Below the pieces are notes generated by a model that ran no database searches, had not been told where the DNA came from, and was given only the letters and a program-made list of their open reading frames with translations. From Ichthyophonus hoferi (Eukaryota; Opisthokonta; Ichthyosporea; Ichthyophonida; Ichthyophonidae): DNA of 64,000 nt. This document shows, one piece after another, positions 1 through 13,500 of the stretch. Positions within the stretch are counted from its first letter, which is position 1; each line of letters starts with the position of its first letter. The translations under genes were made by a program, and so were the position numbers. The stretch lies in NCBI GenBank assembly GCA_002751075.1, contig NAOQ01000029.1, forward strand, positions 177,572-241,571, in the 5' to 3' direction.

Positions 1-694
1 AATCAAAATATATGCAGCTAAAAACATCGAGGCGAATGATGTTATTGCCAGAAGACCTGTGTGACATTTAACGACTAAACGTATTAATATATTTAACTAG
101 GATAATTTCATGGTTTTAGAGCGACACAATAAAGTGTATGGCAAAACGTAACTAAAATTATAAGCTACAACCAAACAGTTAAATACTATTAATATGACTT
201 CATGCTATAATATAATATATTACTATTGTATTACATTGCATTATATATTAATATAATACGGGGAAAGGTACCAATGCAATGTCAATCAATATACTAAGTA
301 CTCATTAAAGAAAATTTAAACCTACGATGCATTTGTTATACGCTTATAGATAAAAACAGCCAAAATTCTCATGTAATTTAATAATTAAAACTTAATATCT
401 CACTTCTAAGACTCGCAAACAGAGCAATAGTAATTAAAATAAATTTGCTTAAAGCACATCATTGGGTCATCTACATATAACCCAATAATGAATTCCAACC
501 TAAATTAATATTTACAAGTAATTAACCATATTGGACTACAATATGTACGTAAGCATTGGCCCATATCATTAAGCAGCCAGTGTCTATGAGAAAGACAAAT
601 CTATTATATCAAGGTGTGGGAGAAGTAAATAAACCATATATATATATATACATATCTAGGTATATACTTTGCCTTGCATAGTGTGTATTTACAG
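1..694. other. Non-coding stretch upstream of LTA4H
   Basis: No protein-coding or RNA gene is visible. The sequence is AT-rich with short TA runs (around 640-655). A splice-acceptor-like sequence ends at 694 (gtgtgtatttacag), 16 bases before the LTA4H start codon, so a 5' untranslated exon of LTA4H may lie here or to the left of the window. I could not place that exon. Confidence 0.5.
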
Positions 695-710
695 AGCAAC
701 AACAGCAAAG

Positions 711-3700
711 ATGTGCGGTCCAGTCAAAGATGTTAGTTCGTTCAGTAACCTGGATACGGTGATCAGCAGATCACTGTCTATGAATCTTACGGTGGATTTT
801 GAACGTAAGGTTTTGGAGGGTAATGTTGTGATTGATGTTGAGGCAGTCAAGGAAGGAGCAAGGGAAATTATTTTAGACAGCTTTGAAATCACCATTCATA
901 ATGTGACAACACTCGAGGGCACTCCCCTACAGCACAATTTCTGCGATCCTGAAGGGCAGGACATTGGCCTAGGCAAGGCCCTTCGTGTTGAATTTGCAAA
1001 CCCTCTCTCCAAGGGACAGAGGACTCAGATCAATATTACCTACACTACATCTCCTAATGCTTCAGCTTTGCAGTGGCTTTCTCCCGCCCAGACCTCAGGC
1101 AAGAAGCACCCCTATCTGTTCACACAGTGTGAGTCTGTGCATGCAAGAGCTATGGTCCCTTGCCAAGACAGTCCTGCGGCCAAGATCACCTACACTGCTT
1201 CCATCACCGTTCCTTCTGCTTTGGTCGCCTTGATGAGTGCTGAGAGCACTAAGAATTCCATTACTGGAAATGGCATGAAAACATACGAGTTCAGTCAGGC
1301 ATGCTTTCTCTCTTCTCTCCTCTCCTCCCTCTTTTTTTTTTTCTGAAATTTTCTTCCCAATTTTTATTCTTCATTTTTTAGTTCTCCCTTTCATTCCATA
1401 ACCTGACTTTATATTTAAACATTTCTCTGTTTCCATCTGCCTAATTATACCATATACTAGTTAGTCACACATTGTATTTTTTCTGCTGTTCGTTTATTTT
1501 CTTTTACCTGCAACTATTGCTATATTTATTTTTATAAAGGTATGTTGCAAGCTTGTGCTATGTCTTCTTTTGCTCGAGTATATGGGAAGAGTCAGCAATA
1601 TTGCCATAATACAACCCTTCAGGTTTAAATATATATATACACGTTTATATATATAAAAATTATTACGTTTCTGCTTGGTTTCCCATATCATATCCTAATT
1701 TATTTCCCTTCTTTCTTTTCCTTTCGTTCTCAATTACATGAAGGCTCATGTTTATATCTCCTTCCTCCTTCCTTCCCCCCTCTTCCCTCCCTCTTTCTTT
1801 CCTTTTTTCTTCTCTTTCTCCTCCTCCAACACCTTCATTGACTCCTTTCACATACAGACAGTAGCTATGCCATCATACCTCATAGCTCTTGTTATTGGCG
1901 ATCTTCACTATCGCGAAATCAGTCCACGTTGCCGTGTGTGGTCTGAACTAGAGATTGTAGACAAGGCCGCCTATGAATTTATTGATACGGATAATTTCCT
2001 ACAAAAAGCAGAGGAAGTATGTGGACCCTATGTGTGGGGACGCTACGACCTCCTTGTTCTGCCCCCCTCTTTCCCCTTCGGTGGAATGGAAAACCCTCGC
2101 CTTACCTTTATTACCCCCACTCTCCTAGCCGGAGACCGTTCTCTTGTCAATGTAGTGGCCCATGAAATAGCTCATTCTTGGACAGGCAATCTAGTTACTA
2201 ACGCTACCTGGGAACACTTCTGGCTGAATGAAGGGTTTACTGTGTTTGTCGAAAGAAAGATTATTAGTCGTATGTATGGTGAGAAGCATCGTCATTTCCA
2301 TGCTATCATTGGCTACCATAATCTAGAGGAATCTGTTAATCGTATGGGCCATGACAACCCCCTGACCCAGTTAGTGTTAGATCTAAAGGCTGTTCATCCT
2401 GACGATTCTTTCTCTATTATCCCCTATGAGAAAGGTTTCAATCTGTTGTTCTACTTGGAGACAGTATGTAGCATTCCTTCTATATCTCACCCTCTTTCCT
2501 CTTTCTGTCCACTTTTCCCAACTTTTTCTTTTCCGATTATCTCTTTATCCATCCACACATTTTCATTGTCCATCACACAAAACATCTATTTTACCTCTTT
2601 ACTTCCTATCTATTACATCCTATCTCTTATTTTTACTCTTTTTCTTCAATCCATTCTTGTCCCAGTTCGACACATCTTTTCCCTCTATTGTTTTACAGAA
2701 TATACTCCTACCTCCTCCTCCTCCCCCCTCCCTCCTCCTCTTCCACATGGATTATCAGATAATACAAGAACAAACCTACATATCAAGACAGAGACACATT
2801 CGTATAAACCAATACACCTTCCTCAGTCATACATACAACGTTAGTAATATACCGCGATATGACCCACTCCCCCTCTCTGATCCCTGCTAGACACAACACA
2901 TAGTAAGATACTATTTGCTTATCTAACAGACCTCATAATCATAGACCCAGTACTACCTACCGTTATTTTAATTGTACGTTCCTATCTTCTTATTGTTCCT
3001 CACTCTCCCATCTTAGATCGTTGGAGGTGCCAGTGTGTTTGAGCCATACCTTAAGGCCCATATTGCTCATTTCGCCTATAAAAATATTACCACCGACAAC
3101 TGGCTCGCGTATCTACATGAATTTTTCGCAAGCAATCCTACGGCCACTGCCGCCCTTAAGAATGTAGATTGGAAGGCCTGGCTCCATACCCCTGGCATGC
3201 CCCCTGTGGTGCCTGTCTTTGACACCTCTCTCGCGGATGTTGCTGACAATCTAGCCACAAAGTGGGCTACAGTTCAGGTGGTTGTTGTGTCTTACTCATA
3301 TTAAATTTCTTTCTTGCGCATGAATGTATCTATGCATTTTATTTATACACCATTTTTAAACTATACGCAACCAGTGCTCATGTTTTGCTAGTCACCAAAG
3401 ATTCTTCTTTCTGTGGTGTACAGTGTTTTTATTTTACCCAATTAGCCTTATTCTTGTCCTTAAATCTATACATCTATCTATCTCCCTACTTATCTATCTG
3501 GTTACTATCTATACATTCACAGCCCAACGAGCTCGCTGATAAGTTCAGCTCCAACGACGTGGCAGACTTCGTCTCCTCACAGAAAGTAGTGCTATTAAAT
3601 AAATTAGAGGCCCACACCCCTCTCTCTCACACTGTTTTGGCGGAAATGAACAAGTTATATGGGTTCTCTGACTCTAAAAATGATGAGATCAGACTGGCAT

Positions 3701-4348
3701 GGCAAACTCTATGCCTGAAATCCACCTATGAACCCATATTTGAGGAAACTGTGAAGTACGTATTTTTTAAAACGTGTTTTTACTTTTTATTGTTTTTATT
3801 TTTATTATTATTTTTATTATTATTATTATCTTTTTTACTGTTGTTTTGCATGCAACTATCACTATGGTTATGTTATGATCAACTGGTATGTTTCTTCTAT
3901 TGTATATATTTGATCTTCAATTACTTTTCTTTGTTGCGTCCTTCATACACACCGAAGCACACTCTTACTCGCACGTCACTTTTTCTACATACACATTCAT
4001 TCATTCATTTGTTTTTATTTTACTATACTTGTTCACCTGCTCTGACGGATTTCGCTCTATATATATATACCGTTTCAGGACACTAGCGGATTGATTATAT
4101 AATCCTTTCACTTTGTTCATTTTATCTATCCCATTACCTCTCTCTCTCCATGTCTCATATTCCTTTTTAATTCCTCTAGGTTCATCACTAGTCAGGGTCG
4201 TATGAAGTATGTCCGTCCTCTGTATAGGAGCCTGTATCAAGCCGGACCCAAGGGAAAGGAGCTTGCTGTAGCTACATTTAAGGCACACAAGGAGATGTAC
4301 CACCCTATTGCTGCCAAAATGATTACCACGGACCTACTTTTAGACTAG
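711..4348 (+). CDS. LTA4H: Leukotriene A4 hydrolase / aminopeptidase (5 coding exons)
   Basis: This is a cytosolic zinc metalloenzyme of the M1 family. It hydrolyses leukotriene A4 to B4 and also trims N-terminal residues from peptides. The proposed coding exons are 711-1298, 1858-2463, 3017-3277, 3523-3755 and 4180-4348; together they are 1857 nt and encode 618 aa, against 611 in human. The start at 711 is chosen because it gives the same N-terminal length as the human protein and sits just after an acceptor-like site ending at 694. The exopeptidase motif GGMEN is at about residues 271-275. The zinc site HEIAHSW is at about 298-304, with the third ligand Glu in WLNEG near 321, and PYEKGF carries the expected catalytic Tyr near 386. 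The C-terminal helical domain is present through the final exon. Intron 1 appears to be GC-AG and the other introns are GT-AG. All key catalytic residues are retained, so the gene looks functional. Confidence 0.96.
1299..1857 (+). other. GC-AG intron 1 of LTA4H
   Basis: The first coding exon ends in CAG followed by GCATGC, and no GT donor nearby preserves the frame. The acceptor at 1857 (acatacag) restores the frame exactly and aligns residue for residue with the human protein across the junction. The intron ends in a long C/T tract. Confidence 0.8.
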
Positions 4349-4396
4349 GTTCTCTAGTATAAATACCCAGATTGCATTCATACCTGTCGCATGCTG

Positions 4397-4402
4397 ATTA
4401 AA
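4397..4402 (+). terminator. Probable LTA4H poly(A) signal (ATTAAA)
   Basis: ATTAAA lies 49 bases after the LTA4H stop codon and is the first recognisable polyadenylation hexamer. Its use is inferred from position only. Confidence 0.45.
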
Positions 4403-7400
4403 TGCACTGAAGTACGTTATAAAAATGCTTTTTTCAACTGGTTTTGTTTTAAACCGTAAACATAATGCCACGATTAATAGGTATTGGCATCTGCTGTTGA
4501 TGTTTTTACCAGTTCAAGGACTGGTTTCAATTTTAGTCGCTTTTTAGAAATTAGGTGTCATGCCTTTTGACAGCCTACCTGTTATAAATCATACCAATTC
4601 GATCGAAAAGTAATTTTGGTAATGATTTTATTGTAAGTAGCAGAAATTGTCTCAGAAAATTTCCTATTAGGGATTTGATGTAAGAGATTCATATTGACTG
4701 TTTGTATTAAATTATTGGCATTGAATTTTGTTTTTTTTTTCATTTATGCGGTATCTTCTTAAAGTGACTAATTAAGTGATTTTAGTATGGCTTTTGTCAA
4801 GTTTTTTACATTCATTTATGCATTTAAGCGAAACCTTATTCTTCAGTTTCCTGATTTACACCACATCATTTAGCTATTCATTCATGCTAATGATTGTTGA
4901 GCAACTTGTATATTGGTAGCAGCTTTTCCACAATTGTTCTCGGGTTTCAATTTTTTCAATAACTAACACAGTCCAAATTACGACTTTTAAATTAAAGATA
5001 TAGAGAATCTGCATAAAGCTGGTTCAATTAAATATCAATATTATCTACTATATACCAATTCTTTCTATTTTAAAATATTTCATGATACATTGTTTATACC
5101 GCACTATATCCATTCATTCGGATATATCTTATGGTTGTATCAATCCCCAGTGCTTTACTTCGATAAATCTATGTATAATAATATACATATCCTCATAGCT
5201 ACACCCTTGGATGGTCGACTCCAGTGGTACGTTTTATCATCATCTTTCGCTGTTTCCGGTTTGAAGGATATGATTAAGTGTAATGCTAATAATTGACTTG
5301 GTTAGCTGAAATTGAAAGATGAGGTATCATATTCCACTAGTTCCCTGGTGCAGTTTCTGAAATTAAAATGCTTCTTTACAGATCTCTAATGAGGAATTTT
5401 ACTAGGAAACATATTTATTAAAGCACTCATTGTTATATTGTCCATATTAATATCGCTTATTTTAACTTACTCTCATTATGACTTCAGGTTAAACCATTGC
5501 CATCCTTATTGAAATCATGACTTTGAGGTAGGAAAGCTGTGGTAAATTCGTAAAACCAAAACCTATATACCTGTGATACTTATTGCGTAAATAATATCGC
5601 AATATCTACAATTTATTTTGGTATTTTCATTTCGTTCGTTAGGGCAAAATTTTAGCATAATACCAAAACCTATTGAAAGTATAGTAGCATCTACTATAAC
5701 TTCTGAATGGTCACAAAAATTGAATTTTTCTAATTGTAGTGAGTGCAAAACGAATAATCTTATAACCATGTATATTGCAGCAAATAGATTGGTAGAGAAA
5801 TGCTGAGTTGCAACACCTGGTTTGGGCGTTTAGTCAACCACACTGTAAAGGGTTAGATTGTAGTTCTGAAAATGTTGAAGATAAGAGTAGATTGAGATGA
5901 TCATGTATGACCTGCCTAGCAGTATTTTCCGTTTAAATTCAATAATTTATATCTATTTTAAGCTGCACTCAATACAGCGTTAAAATACTTTAGAGACATT
6001 TCTCCTAAATTACACATGAACATATTGATAAAGGTTTATAGAAATATCTGTTGTAAAGTATATCATAGCACGGAATTAGGAGGGTAGGGACGCAGTAAAT
6101 CCGTAGCATTTTTTTATGACAAAGTAATAATGGGTTCTTTTGATAAGTCCATTATCCATCATTATTACAGATTAAATGTCTTAGGCATAGCTATTATAAA
6201 TGGTTTTACCCTTAAGCTCTTAAAGGAAATACGCTCGTTATCTCCAAAGCCACACATCGTTGTTAATATTATTTCTCAAGTAATTTTCTTAACAAAGTAT
6301 CCCGATAACTAAAAGGGCAATGGTGAACATGTACGTTTGAGAACTGTAATCCAAGTAACAAGAAATGGGGGCTGGGACTTAATATTTCAAGAGATCCAGT
6401 GTAATACTGGAGCTCTAGTTGTAATGACTTAGTTTTAAAAGTAAATAAATAATTATACCATCAATATATTTGGCAAACTCGAAATTATATTAGATTAATA
6501 ACAATGGCTGTGTAGCTAATATGCCTCTCCGTTAGCTAGACGGTGTAGGCTACTTCAGGACAGTATCGGTGTATCATTTTAAAATCCTGAGCCTCTTTGA
6601 TGAATTTCTTAGAGTGAATGGGTAATACGTAATTGAAGTAGCCCTAAATACACAATTATTATAGTGGATTGGTCTTAAAACCGATAGCGTCAAATGCTTC
6701 CGTAGATGTCTTGCATTGCAATGGTATTTGCTAAACAACTGTAGATACGAAATGTAAACCAATGATAAGCAGATAAAATATACAATATATTGATTGAAAC
6801 CATACCCCAGAACATCAAAACCAGTCTTTTCCTAAATTTAAGCAAACGGAGAATTTAAATTAAATATACTTAAGGTAATAATGTTAATGTTTCATCATTA
6901 ATACAAAATCCTAGAGTAAGATGCTATATGTTTATTTCACCATTTAGGTACTAGCCACTTTATGACGATATATAAAAACACGCTATGTTGTGAGGGTATA
7001 ATTTTATCTTTCCAATACTCATCACTGATCTTAAAAACATATCTAAAGAAAAGTAAAAATCAACGCAAGGATCATTTTTTTCTTCATAACAAGGATGAAA
7101 TGCAACTTCCTGGAAACATACAATTAAGCATATCAAACAATAATAAATATTAATACAACTTCATTCACTACAGTTGACATGATGTGCCTTGCAGATGTCT
7201 GGATGTCTGGCAGTCAACCACTTTCAATTCTGGTCTCTATCTAGCCACACCTGTTGCCAACTTGGTCCTGCTGACGTGGTGGATTATATGTAAGATATGT
7301 GTCATATACATGCACCTAGAGGGTGGGTGTATTGAATCCGGTATAAGGAATTAAAAAGAAAAATAAACTATGTATTGTGACATTGCCTAAACTAAGGATA

Positions 7401-8550
7401 GAGCAATCACATATAATGTGAAAAAAAAGGAATTCGTACTCATTAGTATATGATATATATGGCTTTGGAGGTAACGCACAATATATATAGGTGATGGGAA
7501 AAGATAAAGACAATTAACATTGATGTCAACTGGGTCGTAGGAAAAAAAAACAATAGAGATATGTAATATAAATAAAAGAGGATATTGCAAAATAACTGGG
7601 ACAGAGCAGGTTGACAAACACTGGCTTGAGAAATATTTACAACTATATTCTCATCCAAGTATTCATATATGTGATATGTATATATTTTGTTTACCTTCTT
7701 TAACTAAAATAGTAGATAGATTAAGAGTATGGGAGAGAGGGATCAGGTGTGGATTGGTGTATTATCATCAATTGGAAGTACTATCTATATATAATACAAG
7801 AACAAATATAAATATCTTCATGGAAGAGAAAGTAAACACTATTAGATAGAAAACGTTATCATTTTTTGTATCAAACAGATAGTGGTGACTAACGAACTTG
7901 AGAAACAATAACAACATATAACCGAAAAGTATACTTGAAGATAAAACACTAACTACAGTAAGTTAGAAAAGAGAAAAGAAATAAAAGTAAGAACGGATCA
8001 TAAAGGTATGATAATAATGTGCGTGGGATAATGTGGCTTGCAGTCTATTTCATCTATCAAACACAAGGTATTATAAAGGCGAGTCAGAACAGCACAGAGT
8101 TTCAAAACACTAGCATTAGCATGCGTAATCTTCCATTCGGCAGCTTATATTATAATCGTCTCTAACCCCTCTCCCCATCTTATCCTGTTCGTATGTATAC
8201 ACATATATACCAATTTACATTCAAATGGGTAAGCATAAATCCACACAGAGGAGTAAAAAATCCCACTTAAGCAATATGTTAACAGAAAAATAGGACATCG
8301 AGTTAGATGGGGTAGAAAGTGATGAAATAAACACGTCAGATATTACAAGACCACATAACATTAAAATATCCAAGAAACATGTTTACAATTATTACCAAAT
8401 ATATCGTAGAGCCATATTTACCCAAACAGCCAGGTCAAGATAAAGAAAATTATAACAACAATTAATAAAATATAACAACAACCGCCACAACCAGAAGTGA
8501 AAATCACACCATATACAAATAGCCACCATATTAAATTAATAGGAAACTTT
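4403..8550. other. Intergenic stretch between LTA4H and RPB12
   Basis: AT-rich sequence with no supported gene. Short open frames here (for example around 5563-5806 and 6130-6312) overlap on both strands, have no recognisable motifs and no splice-site support. No tRNA, transposon ends or clear repeat unit was seen. The 3' untranslated region of the leftward RPB12 transcript must extend into the right-hand part. Confidence 0.5.
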
Positions 8551-8552
8551 AC

Positions 8553-8558
8553 CTTACC
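8553..8558 (-). other. Consensus splice donor in RPB12 3' UTR
   Basis: On the minus strand AAG is followed by GTAAGG, starting 15 bases after the RPB12 stop codon. The match to the donor consensus is very good, which suggests a 3' UTR intron. The partner acceptor was not identified. Confidence 0.4.
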
Positions 8559-8573
8559 TTGCGAATGTACAGC

Positions 8574-8735
8574 TTAGCGAGCTTCAAACTGAACCATTCT
8601 GGAGGTACGCTTCTTGTAAAGAATACGATAACCACACTGGCGACAACGAATAGGATCCTTGGGCCCTAACTGTGTTTCATTACCACAGCTACCGCAAGTA
8701 TACAACATGGCTTTCTTTTGTTGTTGTTCCTCCAT
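8574..8735 (-). CDS. POLR2K: RNA polymerase subunit RPB12 / RPABC4
   Basis: This is the smallest zinc-binding subunit shared by RNA polymerases I, II and III; it bridges the large subunits during assembly. The ORF encodes 53 aa in a single exon, close to the 58 aa of human POLR2K. The four zinc cysteines are visible as CGSC near residues 14-17 and CRQC near 31-34. The family signature [18 protein letters not shown] is nearly unchanged, and the C-terminal MVQFEAR matches the conserved end. The Met at 8735 gives a short, Gln/Lys-rich N-terminus. The stop codon is followed 15 bases later by a strong splice donor, so the mRNA may carry a 3' UTR intron. The gene is transcribed away from SETD6; about 1.8 kb separates the two start codons. 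Confidence 0.96.
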   Translation of the reverse strand: MEEQQQKKAMLYTCGSCGNETQLGPKDPIRCRQCGYRILYKKRTSRMVQFEAR

Positions 8736-10547
8736 TTTGTTATAAGTTTTTTTTGTAGAACTAGTTGGAGCTTATTGTTAGGCTATTGCAATGCAAGTTT
8801 ATGTATTGAACCGTCTGTCAGCTCGTGTACGTATGCAACAGTCACAATCTAAGATTAATTTTATTAAACTCTGCGATTGCATTTAAAGTATATTTACTAA
8901 TATATAACTGGTCAATAAATCTCAATTAAAAGCTTAATCATCCAGTATAATCAGCAGGATAGATTTATTTTGCGTAACATTCTGGGAGGTTACACGTGCA
9001 TTGGTGCATAGAGTGCTTTATATCCATTGGCTAATTGCTATACAGGAGGCGATCTGCAGTGTTTACAGGGTTATATAGTTAGCTTTATTGTCAATTACGT
9101 ATATTTAAATATTTTATATATTATTTTTTATTGCTCTTCTCCAGCGTATTATAGCCTAGCGTTTCTTCGTATACTTTTTTATTATAAGGTGTGTAAGGAG
9201 GTGTATGGATGATCTTATTAGTCTTTATTGAGAACAATATAAATTTAAAAACCATGGTGGTGTGTATTGCGTATATTATACTATAAGGCACTGGATATAT
9301 TAAGAGATATAGTTGTAGTATACACAAGTTAATCTATGATGTCTTTGGTATAATATTATATAAGGATACTTAACTCCCGTAGTATAATTGACATTATCTA
9401 TGCACGAACGCTTAGACACAAAAAACCAATTCGTGTCATACTAGACTACAAAGTCTATATCTATCATGACATTAATAATTAATTTCATAAGCTTATATTT
9501 ACCACACTAGTATCAAGCCACACGTAACACACTGATGGGATATATACTATACGCATATACACATATATATCTATAATACATTTCATGACCATCATATTGC
9601 AATACTATGCATGTTATTGTTAAATCTGGACCTTCTGAAAAATCTATTACCTACAATTAAAACACACAGTAAATTCTAGTTAGAGTAGGGTTCCTCTACC
9701 CTTTCATACAGTCATATTTTTCCTTACCATTCTTTGTATATACATTTATGTTTTTCTGTCTAGTCCTGCATATATATATATTTAAGCAGTTACTATGCAC
9801 CTTGGCTGCTCGATGGTTTTAACTCCGCAACTTGAGTTAAACATAACTACATGACAACTTTAAATAAACAAATATTCATAATATACTGGCCCAGTGTGCA
9901 TTATGTGTGTTCTTTTCCTTTGAAGTGTAAGGAATTACTGTGTTTGGTGAGCTCTGTTAATAGAATACTGTAGTAAGAAGAAGTTAACCGGAAAGTATAT
10001 TTTATTTAAGTCAATGCATGTCGCGAGAATAATTTTTATCATTTTTTTTTTATCACAAACAAAGAATAGCAGAAAAAGTATTGAAGATTATAGGCTGGGT
10101 TGGAACAGCGTCGAAGGAGGTGATGGTTAGAATAGTAAATACCGGACTGGGATGTGACTACTATAGATATAATTATAACAATAAGATTATTTTGCTAGCA
10201 CTTACATAAATAATTATCATTCTTTTAAAATTGAAATATTTTTTCTTGTTTTATAGGAATAGGCACTTGCTTTTTACACAAGCAACTTTTTACATACTAC
10301 CTACTCATATGCTATCTTACCATGACACTGAACGAAGACTTTAGGCATCTGTATGCATAACGTAACCCATTTATTTATATTACTATCAGTAAATAAACAC
10401 AACCACTGAGACATGCAATAGTAGTTATTACTTAAAGTAATTGGCACAAGACAGCAGTAGAATACATAAACAATATCTACTCTATCTACATGAGAGCATC
10501 AATAAGTATAAACAGAAATAGTAACATATGCCTCGTATACAGTAGCT
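8736..10547. other. Shared upstream region of RPB12 and SETD6
   Basis: This 1.8-kb stretch separates two divergently transcribed genes and so should hold both promoters. A CACGTG E-box is at 8993-8998, about 260 bases upstream of RPB12. No TATA box could be singled out from the AT background. No protein-coding gene or repeat unit is supported. Confidence 0.45.
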
Positions 10548-13500
10548 ATGAACGACACCGATAGTACTAGCCCCCAGGCACGTCTGGACAGATTCTGTAC
10601 ATGGATGAAAGGGCAGGGTATCAAGTGGGACGAGAGCAAAATGGAGGTGTGTGTTGTTGCTATGGTTACGATGTTGTTGTTCGATTTTACCATCTTACCA
10701 ATGTGCGAAGAGGATAATGCTGTACTATAAATTATAGAGCTAAATGTTCGGCTATGTATAGGTTGAGGCTGATATTTGTACTGTAAATGCAATAATATTA
10801 TAATTGCTTAGTCTATAGAAGGAGAATACAGTAAAACATAATTAAAGAATATAAGGATATGTGCCGAAAACTGATGTTAATAAGAATGTATAAGCCTGTA
10901 AATATAGTAACCATCAAGCAATAATCTATAGACTAAATGGTAACTTAAACTCACGGGAAACTATAATGATTCTAATCACACATGATATTGGGATAAGAGG
11001 CAGGATAATCAACATGATATTATGATATGGTTTTACAGAACTTCTATTTGTACTTGGTATCCATAGTTACAATACACCTACAACCACAGAAAAGCACACA
11101 CACACACATATATATATACGTGTTGATTCTAATAAAAAATCAACCGCAATAGCTCCGATGGGACACAGGAGTGTGTGAAGGATATGGGGTCGTGGCCAAG
11201 AGCCAAGTGAATGAAAGAGACCATTTGTGTACTATTCCTAAGACGGTTGTATTGTCTGTCCATACATCTCCTATAGCGGAGCTCCTGGCTAAGAACTCGT
11301 TGGAGGGTGGTATGGGTACGTTATCTTGCTCTTTTTGTTTGTGTGCTTATGTTCTTGTAAGTATTGGTATTTTTTCTCCAGCATGTTTTTTTTCCTTCCT
11401 ATTTTATTATTTCTCTCTTTATTTCTGTTATTTTGTTATGCCTTCGTTCTATTTTCTTTATTTGCACACAATACAAGACAGTACAATACAACACAACACA
11501 ATACAAATATAGCACATACTTAACCACATACACTTCTAACATCACTTCCATGAATATTATACCATCTCATCTGCTTCAACATTGATTATTATTTTTATTT
11601 GGCAATGGATTCTTTGAGTTAACTTGACTACCCATTTACATTTATTTGTTCTATAGGTGTGGCTGTTGCTTTACTTCATGAATGGACGCTAGGTGAACAA
11701 TCCCATTGGTTCCCATACCTACAGGTATGTGTAAAGTATACCTTATTACTTTGTTGTTCTAAAAGAACACTATAGCCGCTAACGTTAATCATATTAGCTT
11801 AATGGATCTATAACACATGCCCATATAACCTATTAATACTCCAATCCTTCCTTTTACCACGTCTTAAGGGTTATGACTATTTTATTATATATATAATGAA
11901 GTCACAATAGTACGATATACCTTTTGCTTACATCAATGCGTAGATATATCTCTAACTCCACATATATCTTTCCACACAATAAAAACCAATAATATTAATA
12001 CGTACGGTGAACGAAGTGGGAATGCGTGCTATAATACTTGTATTAACACATTAATACGCACACAGTCATTTGCTTTAGAGCTATGATACACGTATGTATA
12101 GTACCAAGTATAAACGTATATGTGAATACTTTGCTCTCTTCTATCTATAATGGTTTATAACTGATTATCTATTTCCCTGCTAGTTGTAAACTTATGGTAT
12201 CTCGTATATTTCCATATATATGCACCAATATTTGCCTTTCGTTATATTTAACCTCCTATTTCTTACACCTATTTCTTTCTTCCTCTCATTTTCACTTCCG
12301 TCTTTGTTTCCTGTTACCCATTTGCCCCTATTAAATCATGCCTTACTGACGATATTACTGGCTGGATATCAGGTGATGCCACAGCACGTAGATCTTCCAC
12401 TAAATTGGACCAGTGAGGAAATTTCACTGCTTCAAGGGACCCAGTGTGCCACATCAGTGGAGAAGGATAGAGGTATAATTAATAATGTGTGCGAATTGGC
12501 TTGAATATCTATTTTATTTTAAGCAGGTTTAATACCAAGTTTCATTGGCGACCTAGTTTTATAACTGTTTTATTTTTATTTTTCCTCTCTCTCTCTTTTT
12601 CATCNNNNNNNNNNNNNNNNNNNNNNNNNNNNNNNNNNNNNNNNNNNNNNNNNNNNNNNNNNNNNNNNNNNNNNNNNNNNNNNNNNNNNNNNNNNNNNNN
12701 NNNNNNNNNNNNNNNNNNNNNNNNNNNNNNNNNNNNNNNNNNNNNNNNNNNNNNNNNNNNNNNNNNNNNNNNNNNNNNNNNNNNNNNNNNNNNNNNNNNN
12801 NNNNNNNNNNNNNNNNNNNNNNNNNNNNNNNNNNNNNNNNNNNNNNNNNNNNNNNNNNNNNNNNNNNNNNNNNNNNNNNNNNNNNNNNNNNNNNNNNNNN
12901 NNNNNNNNNNNNNNNNNNNNNNNNNNNNNNNNNNNNNNNNNNNNNNNNNNNNNNNNNNNNNNNNNNNNNNNNNNNNNNNNNNNNNNNNNNNNNNNNNNNN
13001 NNNNNNNNNNNNNNNNNNNNNNNNNNNNNNNNNNNNNNNNNNNNNNNNNNNNNNNNNNNNNNNNNNNNNNNNNNNNNNNNNNNNNNNNNNNNNNNNNNNN
13101 NNNNNNNNNNNNNNNNNNNNNNNNNNNNNNNNNNNNNNNNNNNNNNNNNNNNNNNNNNNNNNNNNNNNNNNNNNNNNNNNNNNNNNNNNNTAATAGTGTG
13201 CGAATTGGCTTGAATATCTATTTTATTTTAAGCAGGTTTAATACCAAGTTTCATTGGCGACCTAGTTTTATAACTGTTTTATTTTTATTTTTCCTCTCTC
13301 TCTCTTTTTCATCTTCCTATGCTATACAATATTTAGCTCACAAGTTCTTTGTCGAAATGCTTTTGTTTTTCTATATACTCAATAACATGGTTGTAATTAA
13401 TTTATTTATAAACATAACTCTCCCTCCCTATGTATATAACGATTATTTATTGTATTGTTCTATCTCTAGCTATACTGCCCTAAACCCTCCTCTATTGTTT

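Noticed and set aside
5563-5806. Overlapping frames of about 60-70 codons on both strands between LTA4H and RPB12
   Set aside because: No motif, mutually antisense, no splice sites; expected by chance at this length.
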